Program-made: the position numbers and the translations under genes
The notes under the pieces: model-generated
Databases searched by the model: none
Told to the model about the DNA's origin: nothing
The model's input: the letters and a program-made list of their open reading frames with translations, nothing else
Source: Flagellimonas allohymeniacidonis
GTDB taxonomy: Bacteria > Bacteroidota > Bacteroidia > Flavobacteriales > Flavobacteriaceae
Assembly (NCBI RefSeq): GCF_004296335.1
Contig: NZ_SGIU01000002.1
Span: 695,882-759,881 of the forward strand
Reading direction: 5' to 3'
DNA: 64,000 bases
Shown: positions 41,871 through 49,132 of the stretch, in pieces
Numbering within the stretch: the first letter of the stretch is position 1
How the letters are laid out: the number at the start of each line of letters is the position of its first letter

Positions 41871-41905
41871 AAAAAAGATGACATTCGCTATTTTTGGTTA
41901 TATAC
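41871..41905 (+). promoter_or_regulatory. Promoter-like element shared with 47694-47728 (copy 1)
   Basis: AAAAAAGATGACAT, an 11-base spacer, and GGTTATATAC. The same two blocks at the same spacing occur at 47694-47728 (28 of 35 bases identical). Here the spacer also contains TATTTTTG (41889-41896), a perfect TAnnTTTG, so two sigma factors could read this region. It lies 15 bases before the M48 start. Confidence 0.45.
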
Positions 41906-41919
41906 ACCTAAACAACCTC

Positions 41920-42750
41920 ATGAAACAAGCAGTTACCTTTATTCTTGTCTTATTTTCCCTTACACACCTAAGTGCACAGGAACTACCCATTGAAAAATTG
42001 GAAGAAGCATTCGCGGACTACACTTCAAAAATTGATCATGCCACCTTATTGAAGGATTGTGGGCATGCCTTTGATGGTCCTGCTTTTTTATTCAAACAAT
42101 TTGAAAATAATTGGTTGGATGCCATGCTATATGTTACCAGCGATTCAAAGCAAAATATTGGAAAAGAAATCTATCAACAGTATGTTAGTCTAGGCCAGAT
42201 AGATTATAATTATTTTGCCAAACAAAAGGCACAGGAAATCCTGGAGAACCTTACCAAAAACGTTTCAAGAAATGGGGTGACTTATACTTTGAGTATTCTA
42301 AAATCGGAGGAAATCAATGCTTTTGCCACTTTGGGAGGCTATCTCTATATTACCACGGGTCTACTAAACTTTGTGGATTCATATGACGAATTAGCATTTA
42401 TTATAGGGCATGAGGTGGCCCATGAGGATAAGTTGCACACACAACGAAAAGTAACCAAACTTACCTTATCCACCGATCTGGAAAACATGACACGCGTAGA
42501 AGGTTTTCGGGATATCGCCAAAAGAATCAATGGCACTTTTTCTCCCCCATTTGATCAAATTGATGAGTACGAAGCTGACAAATTTGGTTTTGAATTGGCC
42601 CAAAAAGCCGGTTATGATGCAAGTAAGTTTGCAGATTTTTTCAAAAAAATGGAGCGCTACGAGAAACAAGATCTTCTAAAAAAACTTACCTCAACACACC
42701 CTTTTGCCGAACATCGCAAACAATGTATTGAGAGCTATATCCAAAACTAA
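41920..42750 (+). CDS. Secreted M48-family zinc metalloprotease
   Basis: A 276-residue protein with a signal peptide (LSAQ, cleavage near residue 20) and one M48 domain. The zinc motif is GHEVAHE (His164, Glu165, His168), with the third ligand expected in DEYEADKFGFELA; the upstream NAFATLGGYLYITTGLL strand region is also typical. Relatives are BepA and LoiP, periplasmic proteases or chaperones for outer-membrane assembly. ATG 41920 gives the normal signal peptide; the frame extends upstream to ATG 41878. It overlaps the FHA-ABC gene by one base, so the two are coupled: a protease working in the envelope alongside the transporter. Confidence 0.87.
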   Translation: MKQAVTFILVLFSLTHLSAQELPIEKLEEAFADYTSKIDHATLLKDCGHAFDGPAFLFKQFENNWLDAMLYVTSDSKQNIGKEIYQQYVSLGQIDYNYFAKQKAQEILENLTKNVSRNGVTYTLSILKSEEINAFATLGGYLYITTGLLNFVDSYDELAFIIGHEVAHEDKLHTQRKVTKLTLSTDLENMTRVEGFRDIAKRINGTFSPPFDQIDEYEADKFGFELAQKAGYDASKFADFFKKMERYEKQDLLKKLTSTHPFAEHRKQCIESYIQN

Positions 42751-45098
42751 TGACCAACAAAATTCACCTTATTTGCAACGAAAAAACTGTTCCCTTATCA
42801 GAGAATCAAACTATAAGTTTGGGCCGCAAGGGACATGGTGCAGATTTGGAATTGAGTGATCGGATGATCTCACGAAGGCACGCAGAAATAAATATGCGGC
42901 ATGATGGCGTGTTCATCCAAGATTTGGGAAGCTCCAATGGAACATTTGTCAACAATAAGCGCCTGGAACCCAATACTTGGACGAAGATTTCTTTTGATGA
43001 TATGATACGATTGGCTTCTGAGAGCATTCAACTGAAACAAAAGGAAGTCAACAATGAAAAACCTAGTGCCAATCCATCAAAATTTATAGGATTCAAACAG
43101 GCCATAGTTGCCAAAGGGTCTCTCAGTATTGGTAGACAGTCCAATAACGACATTGTTTTGGATGATCCCACCGTTACACGACAGCATGCCCAATTAAGTT
43201 TTGAAAATGGGAGCTTTTGGATACAAGATCTGGGCTCCACTAACAAAACCTATCTCAACGGCAAAGAGGTAAAAACAAAAAGCAGGCTTAAAGACAGCGA
43301 TACGGTAACTATTTCGTTTTATCGTATCACGCTTAAGGATGGGGCCAAGGATCTTCGAAAGGAAAGCAGTGCCATTAAGGCTTTGTCCATCCAGAAGAAA
43401 TATCCCAACAACAAAATTGGTTTGCAAGACATGTCTCTGGACATACCGCACTCAACCTTTGTCGCTTTAATGGGGCCATCGGGCTGTGGAAAGTCAACCC
43501 TTCTTAAGTGTTTGAATGGAGAAAACCCCGCAACCTCGGGGGAGGTATTTATCCACGGCCTGTCCTTGGCCGACAACTTTAATTTGATCAAAAAGAAAAT
43601 TGGTTACGTTCCCCAAGATGACATTGTCCACAAAGAGCTCACCGTATATAAAACACTTTACTACGCAGCCAAACTCCGTCTCCCCGATGATACCGCTCTT
43701 TCGGAAATCAATAAGCGTATCGATAAGGTCATCAATGACCTAAATCTTGATCAGGATAAGGAGAAGGACATTCGAGATATAAAGGTCGGTAATCTTTCGG
43801 GAGGGCAACGCAAAAGGGTTTCCATAGCCGTTGAACTGCTCACAGAACCCACGATACTGTTTTTGGATGAACCTACGTCTCCTTTGGATCCAGAAACCAT
43901 CGAGAGTTTTCTGAAAAGCCTTAAAAAGCTCGCACATTCCGGAACCACCATTGTGATGGTTACCCACAAACCAGAGGACCTTAACTATGTGGATCAGGCC
44001 ATTTTTCTAGGAGTTCAAGGACATTTGGTGTTCAAGGGCCCGGCAGATTTGTTGACCTCTCATTTTGAAGTGCAAAACATTGTTGAGGTGTATAGCAAAA
44101 TGAGCGACTTGAGTGTGGTCTCCACCTACTATCAAAAACCTTCCAAAATTGGTTTCAAGAGTACAAATAACCCAGAGGTAAAAAAAGAAAAACCAGATTC
44201 GTACTGGTTGCAATTGTATTGGTTGTTTTCCAGGTATTTGAACATCAAGCTAAATGACAAGGAAAACTTGGTACTATTGTTGGCACAACCCATAATTATT
44301 GCCGGTCTCGTCTGTTTGGTGTTCAATAAATTTCAGGTTGGGGTTCTTTTTTTAATGGCCATCTCAGCTATATGGTTTGGCGTGAGCAATGCTGCCAAGG
44401 AAATTGTCGGGGAGCTATCTGTTTACAGGCGTGAGCGCATGTATAACTTAAACATCAATACCTACATCCTTTCAAAATGGATGGTCCTCTCTTTGTTTGC
44501 ATTGGTACAGACTGTGATATTTGTGACCATCATCTATTTAAATTTCAGGTTCAACACTTTCGAAGGTTTTGATGATGTGTATTTGAGGCCTTATGGACAA
44601 AGCGTTCTCTTTATGTTCTTCATTTCATTTTCGGCCTCACTGATAGGTCTTTGGTTGTCGTCGGCATTTAATTCCACCGAAAAGGTAATGACCGTCGTAC
44701 CAATAGCTTTAATGCCCCAAATCATGTTGGCTGGAGTAATGACCAAAATAAACAATCCGGTTGTAGAGGTTTTAAGTTTTTTCACTTTGGGCAGATGGGG
44801 AACCGAAGGGTTTGCCCGATTACAGGACAAAGCCTCTTCCACTTTGGATTCCGAATCTGAGGTGGTTCAGTCCGTATTGACATCAATACCCGTTCAACCT
44901 CCTGCTCAAGGAACCATGGAGGTAGCTTCCTCTGCCCTGACTGTTTTGGACTTATACAACTCCGACCTAGTGCATGAAGGCACGCTGATAGGGGATGTTT
45001 TCGACAGTTTTGACATGAACCTACTTGTCATCACCCTGCTCAATATTCTGTTTTATGTAATGATATACTACGCCCTTAAGAAAAAGGACAGTATTTAA
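42750..45098 (+). CDS. ABC transporter with two N-terminal FHA domains
   Basis: A 782-residue ABCG-like half-transporter. Residues 20-90 and 120-190 are two FHA domains that bind phosphothreonine peptides; the first has LGRKGHG, SRRHAEI and SSNGTFV, the second SIGRQSN, TRQHAQL and STNKTYL. The ATPase (about 215-430) has Walker A GPSGCGKST, the signature LSGGQRKR, Walker B ILFLDEPTSPLDP and a switch His in MVTHKPED. About six helices follow from about 500. White-type ATPases usually have SGLDP where this one has SPLDP. FHA domains next to a Ser/Thr kinase and PP2C phosphatase in the same operon suggest control by phosphorylation. The cargo is unknown. Confidence 0.92.
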   Translation: MTNKIHLICNEKTVPLSENQTISLGRKGHGADLELSDRMISRRHAEINMRHDGVFIQDLGSSNGTFVNNKRLEPNTWTKISFDDMIRLASESIQLKQKEVNNEKPSANPSKFIGFKQAIVAKGSLSIGRQSNNDIVLDDPTVTRQHAQLSFENGSFWIQDLGSTNKTYLNGKEVKTKSRLKDSDTVTISFYRITLKDGAKDLRKESSAIKALSIQKKYPNNKIGLQDMSLDIPHSTFVALMGPSGCGKSTLLKCLNGENPATSGEVFIHGLSLADNFNLIKKKIGYVPQDDIVHKELTVYKTLYYAAKLRLPDDTALSEINKRIDKVINDLNLDQDKEKDIRDIKVGNLSGGQRKRVSIAVELLTEPTILFLDEPTSPLDPETIESFLKSLKKLAHSGTTIVMVTHKPEDLNYVDQAIFLGVQGHLVFKGPADLLTSHFEVQNIVEVYSKMSDLSVVSTYYQKPSKIGFKSTNNPEVKKEKPDSYWLQLYWLFSRYLNIKLNDKENLVLLLAQPIIIAGLVCLVFNKFQVGVLFLMAISAIWFGVSNAAKEIVGELSVYRRERMYNLNINTYILSKWMVLSLFALVQTVIFVTIIYLNFRFNTFEGFDDVYLRPYGQSVLFMFFISFSASLIGLWLSSAFNSTEKVMTVVPIALMPQIMLAGVMTKINNPVVEVLSFFTLGRWGTEGFARLQDKASSTLDSESEVVQSVLTSIPVQPPAQGTMEVASSALTVLDLYNSDLVHEGTLIGDVFDSFDMNLLVITLLNILFYVMIYYALKKKDSI

Positions 45099-45107
45099 AT
45101 CAAAACA

Positions 45108-45962
45108 ATGGGAAGAACCTTATTTATACTCATCCTTTTTATCCTCATGGTAAGCTGCAGCGAAAAACCGGAGTTTATAGCGATTGACAATGTTGCCATA
45201 AAGGGTTTGAAAGAGAACAACCTCATTGTGGATATGGATTACGTGGTCTATAATCCGAATAACGTAAAAACAAACTTGCGGCAATCAAGCATGTCCCTAT
45301 TTTATAAAGACTCATTGGTCGGAGATGGATTCTTGAATGAACAGGTGAGCCTGGGGGCGAACGACACAATCAAAATACCCGTTACTTGTGAAATCAGCTT
45401 AAAAAAACTAAATGCCTACTATACTGAACTTTTAGAATCAGACTCAACGGTTTTTGCACTTAAGGGAAATGGGAAGGTAAGCTTTTTGTTGAATTCCTTC
45501 ACCATTGCTTTGGAAGACAAAATCCATTTGAACACCAAAGAAATTATTTTGGAGGAAATCAACAGGAATCTTGATTATGGGAACAACTTCAAGATTCGGT
45601 CGATAGCTACGGACAGGTTGCCCTCACTGAAAAAAACCCACTTAAAGCTCGGCATGGAAACTTTAAACAAGCTACCTCTGGACTATACCATTACCCAACT
45701 AGACCTACAGTTTTATCTAGATAAAAAAAAGGGAGAGGTTGCCTTGTGGAGTTTAGCCCAGCCGTTTGAACAAAAAGTGGGAGGGACCTCAACCTTGCCC
45801 ATCGATGTAACTTTGAACAACCTTGACATTTTGAAGCAGGTTAAGTTTTCATGGCTAACCAATCAAAAGGTCAATTTCACCATCATGGGCGATGCCAAAA
45901 TTCAAATTCAAGATTATGCGTTCAACATCCCGATAAAAGACACTATTGAAATTGGGCTGTAA
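45108..45962 (+). CDS. LEA type 2 family lipoprotein
   Basis: A 284-residue lipoprotein: signal with lipobox LMVSC (Cys17) and then two LEA_2/WHy-like beta-sandwich domains, seen in NLIVDMDYVVYNPNNV, TIKIPVTCEISL, and again in DYTITQLDLQFYLDKKKGE, TSTLPIDVTL. Proteins with this fold are lipid-facing stress proteins in plants and envelope lipoproteins in bacteria. It lies 9 bases after the FHA-ABC gene, so it is probably an outer- or inner-membrane lipoprotein serving the transporter. No catalytic motif is expected. The ECF sigma gene follows after 21 bases. Confidence 0.8.
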   Translation: MGRTLFILILFILMVSCSEKPEFIAIDNVAIKGLKENNLIVDMDYVVYNPNNVKTNLRQSSMSLFYKDSLVGDGFLNEQVSLGANDTIKIPVTCEISLKKLNAYYTELLESDSTVFALKGNGKVSFLLNSFTIALEDKIHLNTKEIILEEINRNLDYGNNFKIRSIATDRLPSLKKTHLKLGMETLNKLPLDYTITQLDLQFYLDKKKGEVALWSLAQPFEQKVGGTSTLPIDVTLNNLDILKQVKFSWLTNQKVNFTIMGDAKIQIQDYAFNIPIKDTIEIGL

Positions 45963-45983
45963 CCCATCAAGAATTCTCTGTAA

Positions 45984-46550
45984 ATGACCGACCACGAATT
46001 GATAGTACAGCTTCGAAACGGCAATGAAAATTGTCTAAAGCAGCTTTACAACCATATGGGAATGGTAAAAAGCTGGATTGGTCAAAACAATGGCAATGAA
46101 GAGGATGCCTTGGATGTGTTCCAAGAGGCGATAATGGTATTTTACAAAAATGTTTTGGCGGATAAATATGAACCGAGGGGTAAAATAAGCACCTATCTGT
46201 TCGAAATTTGTAAGCGGCAATGGCTGAACCAACTCAATCGCAGAAAAAAATATGAAAATAGGGACATTACGTTTTCGATATCTGATGGAGGACAGGAGAA
46301 CAACACCATTGAAATCACCATAAAAGGTCCAAACCTAAAACAGTATTTGCAAAGTACTCTGGAAAAGATAGGAGATCCTTGTAAGTCAATTTTGGAAGCC
46401 ACAATTTTCATGGGCCAAAAGATGGAAGAAATTGCGGAGCGGTTTAACTACTCCAGTGCCCGATCGGCCAGTCAACAAAAATTACGATGCCTTCAAAAAC
46501 TCAGGGAAGAGGTATCCTACGATGTTATTATTCGTCTTAAACCAGAATGA
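45984..46550 (+). CDS. ECF-type sigma-70 factor of the kinase-transporter locus
   Basis: A 188-residue sigma factor with region 2 (about residues 20-90: EEDALDVFQEAIMVFY, GKISTYLFEICKRQWLNQLNR) and region 4 (about 125-178: SILEATIFMGQKMEEIAERFNYSS, RSASQQKLRCLQKLRE). The linker region 2-4 is about 35 residues, normal for ECF factors. Its stop overlaps the next start (ATGA), and the next gene encodes a membrane-anchored anti-sigma-like protein, the usual pairing. It likely controls this locus: the two matching 35-bp elements at 41871-41905 and 47694-47728 are the best candidates for its promoters. The signal is unknown. Confidence 0.88.
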   Translation: MTDHELIVQLRNGNENCLKQLYNHMGMVKSWIGQNNGNEEDALDVFQEAIMVFYKNVLADKYEPRGKISTYLFEICKRQWLNQLNRRKKYENRDITFSISDGGQENNTIEITIKGPNLKQYLQSTLEKIGDPCKSILEATIFMGQKMEEIAERFNYSSARSASQQKLRCLQKLREEVSYDVIIRLKPE

Positions 46551-47683
46551 AAAAGGAGCTTCGACATATTGATCTTATTGATAAGTACCTTTTGGGTCAT
46601 CTGAATCCCGAAGAGGGGAAAGAGGTGCAACGGCTTCTAGCCGAAGATCCTGAATTTTCAAAAGAGTTTGAGGTATTCAAACAGATCTATAAGGGAGTTG
46701 AGCTACAGGCCGAGGATAAACTTCGAAGAAAGCTTACCCATCTCTATCAAGAATACCAGCAAGAGCAAAAGAAAAAGGCGAAGGGCGTTTACCGCAGACT
46801 CATTGTCTATGGTGGTGCCATAGCCGCTTCGATCATTGTGGGAACCGCTCTTTACATTTTCACCAGGCAAGACCCGCAAAGTCCAATTGGAGATGATACC
46901 CTTCCCACTACCGTTGATGCAGATACGTTAAAAAACGAAACTAAGGATACCCTATTCTTGCCAAAGAAGAATACTGAGCTTGTTGAACAAGATAAGACCA
47001 CTCAAAAGGACACTTTTAAGCTTGATGTCGACAATGACGAAGTCCAATTGGCATTTTCAAATGCCAAAACGCTTTCAACAGAAGCAGTTCTTAAGGTTCC
47101 TTATCCGTCTGGAATGCTCACCTATACTTTTGATGGCAAAAAACTTTCCTTATTTGGAGACCCAAGAATTTCTGGACTTCAAATCAAACTGGGTAAAAAT
47201 TCGAACGGGCTTTACTTTTTAGAATACCGGGGAAATCTGTATTCGTTGGATGTTACCCGAACTAAGAAAGAGTTGAACCAGATTGCCAGGCCATACGATT
47301 TCAAAACTGTTCTGGAAGAGGAACTGGAGATAGAAATCCACTCCCTTTTTACCAATGCCAAACCCTCCCAAGACCTTATAGTAAAAGTGGCAAGTGGGGC
47401 TTCACTAAAAAATGAATACTACTTTACAGAGCAAAACGGAAAGAAGGTACTGTTTGTTGATTCCAATATGGACATTGATAAAATGAAGGTAGTGGCTATT
47501 TCAAAAGAGGAGGGAGATGCGTATTACCTCATCCATAATACTACCTTATACCAAATTGAAGCCCATACCGCACAGATGACCCCACTAAAGGAATTGGATT
47601 TTACCGCCAACACCGAGACCCGAATGCTTATGGAAAGACCCTCTTTTGCCTCCAAAGTATACCCATTGAGCTTTCCAGAATAA
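46547..47683 (+). CDS. Membrane anti-sigma-like protein
   Basis: A 378-residue protein. Residues 1-50 carry the Bacteroidota anti-sigma-like pattern YLLGHLNPEEGKEVQRLL-x-EDPEF, a helical cytoplasmic segment without zinc ligands; then a basic coiled coil, one membrane helix at about residues 85-105, and a periplasmic domain of about 270 residues made of beta strands and repeated twice (TYTFDGKKLSLFGDPRIS, LYFLEYRGNLYSLD versus EYYFTEQNGKKVLFVD, AYYLIHNTTLYQIE). The periplasmic part may sense an envelope state. The start overlaps the sigma gene by four bases. I infer regulation of the ECF factor from this position and layout. Confidence 0.75.
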   Translation: MKKELRHIDLIDKYLLGHLNPEEGKEVQRLLAEDPEFSKEFEVFKQIYKGVELQAEDKLRRKLTHLYQEYQQEQKKKAKGVYRRLIVYGGAIAASIIVGTALYIFTRQDPQSPIGDDTLPTTVDADTLKNETKDTLFLPKKNTELVEQDKTTQKDTFKLDVDNDEVQLAFSNAKTLSTEAVLKVPYPSGMLTYTFDGKKLSLFGDPRISGLQIKLGKNSNGLYFLEYRGNLYSLDVTRTKKELNQIARPYDFKTVLEEELEIEIHSLFTNAKPSQDLIVKVASGASLKNEYYFTEQNGKKVLFVDSNMDIDKMKVVAISKEEGDAYYLIHNTTLYQIEAHTAQMTPLKELDFTANTETRMLMERPSFASKVYPLSFPE

Positions 47684-47693
47684 AAAAGTTATA

Positions 47694-47728
47694 AAAAAAG
47701 ATGACATCCAGACTTTACGGTTATATAC
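47694..47728 (+). promoter_or_regulatory. Promoter-like element shared with 41871-41905 (copy 2)
   Basis: AAAAAAGATGACAT, an 11-base spacer and GGTTATATAC, as in copy 1, with 28 of 35 bases identical. It lies 31 bases before the next gene (47759) and just after the anti-sigma stop, where an internal promoter is plausible. It does not contain a TAnnTTTG element. Confidence 0.45.
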
Positions 47729-47758
47729 CTACAGAATGTATAACCAAAACTAAAGAAG

Positions 47759-48292
47759 ATGACATCAAAAAAATTAACAGTGGTATCCTTTGCCATTTTG
47801 CTTTGCGCCTTGGCCAATGCCCAAGAAACCGAGTCCAGAAGAAATAGGGCTCGACAAAATAAGACTGTTCAGAAGGTAGACAAGGTTGATCAAACAGTAC
47901 AACAGACCAATACGGATATTGACAATACCGTACAAGGTGTTGAAAGTACGGTCGAAGGTGCCAAAGAAACTGTTGAGAAAGTAGGCAGTATACTTTTCGG
48001 TTCAAAAAAATCAAAACCAAAAAGTACCGTAAGCATCACTATTAATTCTTTGGAATATGACAATCAAATGGCGGAAAATCTGTATCAAGAAATTGTGAGC
48101 CAAAATGGAATCAAAAAGACCACCAAAACCTATTCCTCGGGAATTCTGACTATAGAAATCAAATCAAAAAAGACCGCCAATATCTTATGGCAACAACTCC
48201 CTGAAGGAATTCGTACTGCCTTCAAGGTGAGAGATATGGAAGAAAGAAGTATATTTATTAGGCTTCGAAAAAAAGCAACCAACAAATCCTAA
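47759..48292 (+). CDS. Small secreted protein with coiled coil, unknown function
   Basis: A 177-residue protein with a signal peptide (ALANAQ, cleavage near residue 22). The mature N-terminus is basic, then residues 36-75 form a heptad-like coiled coil with repeated Val/Asp/Thr units (VDKVDQTVQQTNTDI, VQGVESTVEGAKETV), similar to apolipoprotein-type helices. The C-terminal domain (90-170) is a beta-alpha-beta-like fold (STVSITINSLEYDN, ILTIEIKSKKTANIL, IFIRLRKKA). I do not recognise a family. It is separated from the anti-sigma gene by 75 bases holding a promoter-like element, and precedes the SEL1 gene by 10 bases. Confidence 0.6.
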   Translation: MTSKKLTVVSFAILLCALANAQETESRRNRARQNKTVQKVDKVDQTVQQTNTDIDNTVQGVESTVEGAKETVEKVGSILFGSKKSKPKSTVSITINSLEYDNQMAENLYQEIVSQNGIKKTTKTYSSGILTIEIKSKKTANILWQQLPEGIRTAFKVRDMEERSIFIRLRKKATNKS

Positions 48293-48302
48293 TCAACCAA
48301 AA

Positions 48303-49082
48303 ATGAAAAAGATTACACTACTCATCGCCTTGGTGTTGTTCGTTCCGAATATAGCATCCGCAAAAAGAGTAAAAGGCTTATTTGGCAAAAGTGAACGCAT
48401 AAAAAGAATCAGCGATGTGGATATAAAAGGTCCCAATGGCGAAGATCTTTACTTAGCCTACAAAACAACCTCCCAATTCTTCTTTATGGGCGTTTATATG
48501 ACCGATGATGGATATGTGCTTGGGGTATCGAAGAATTTTGGAACATACTATCCGCTAGATGAGGAAAAGATTGCGGCTTTTCAAGCCAGTGGCAATTTAC
48601 CTGACCCCTTACCAGATTATGGTATCCCCTTTACGGATCGTCTTTGGGGTTTCTCCCTATGGATATTGTTGGCTGTTTTTGCAGGGATTTGGTTTTTCCC
48701 AAAAAACAAGGAAGCTGTTTTTGCCCAAGGGTGTAAGTATTATTTCGGAAAAAATGTTGCGGTAAATTACCCGAAGGCGAAGAAGTACTTCGAAAAATCC
48801 GCTAAAAAAAACCATGCTCCTTCCATATTCAATTTGGGAATTATGCACCTGAATGGCCAGGGGGTTCAAAAGGATATCGACAAATCCATCCAACAGTTCA
48901 AGAAGTCCTCCGAGTTGGGCTATGTGGATGCCTTTGTTACCCTTGGGAATCTGTACTACAACGGCAATGAAGTAAAAAAAGATTTACAAGAGGCCTTGGC
49001 ATGGTATACGGGAGCTTGCAATCGAGGCCATGAGAGCGCATGTAAAATGGTAACCCATTTGCAAGCCAATGGAACGGAGTAA
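48303..49082 (+). CDS. Membrane protein with SEL1 repeats
   Basis: A 259-residue protein with a signal peptide (IASAKR, residue 20), a domain of about 90 residues, one membrane helix at about 117-134 (SLWILLAVFAGIWFF), and two or three SEL1-like repeats at about 140-255 (AKKYFEKSAKKNHAPSIFNLGIMHLNGQGVQKDIDKSIQ is the region, with spacing of 36 residues). SEL1 repeats bind other proteins in signalling assemblies. The kinase encoded next also carries SEL1 repeats, so the two may meet through these. Orientation of the repeats in the cytoplasm follows from the signal plus one helix. Confidence 0.82.
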   Translation: MKKITLLIALVLFVPNIASAKRVKGLFGKSERIKRISDVDIKGPNGEDLYLAYKTTSQFFFMGVYMTDDGYVLGVSKNFGTYYPLDEEKIAAFQASGNLPDPLPDYGIPFTDRLWGFSLWILLAVFAGIWFFPKNKEAVFAQGCKYYFGKNVAVNYPKAKKYFEKSAKKNHAPSIFNLGIMHLNGQGVQKDIDKSIQQFKKSSELGYVDAFVTLGNLYYNGNEVKKDLQEALAWYTGACNRGHESACKMVTHLQANGTE

Positions 49083-49132
49083 TGCCATTCGAAGACGATT
49101 ATTTATACTAAAGGACATCAACTAAACCAATC

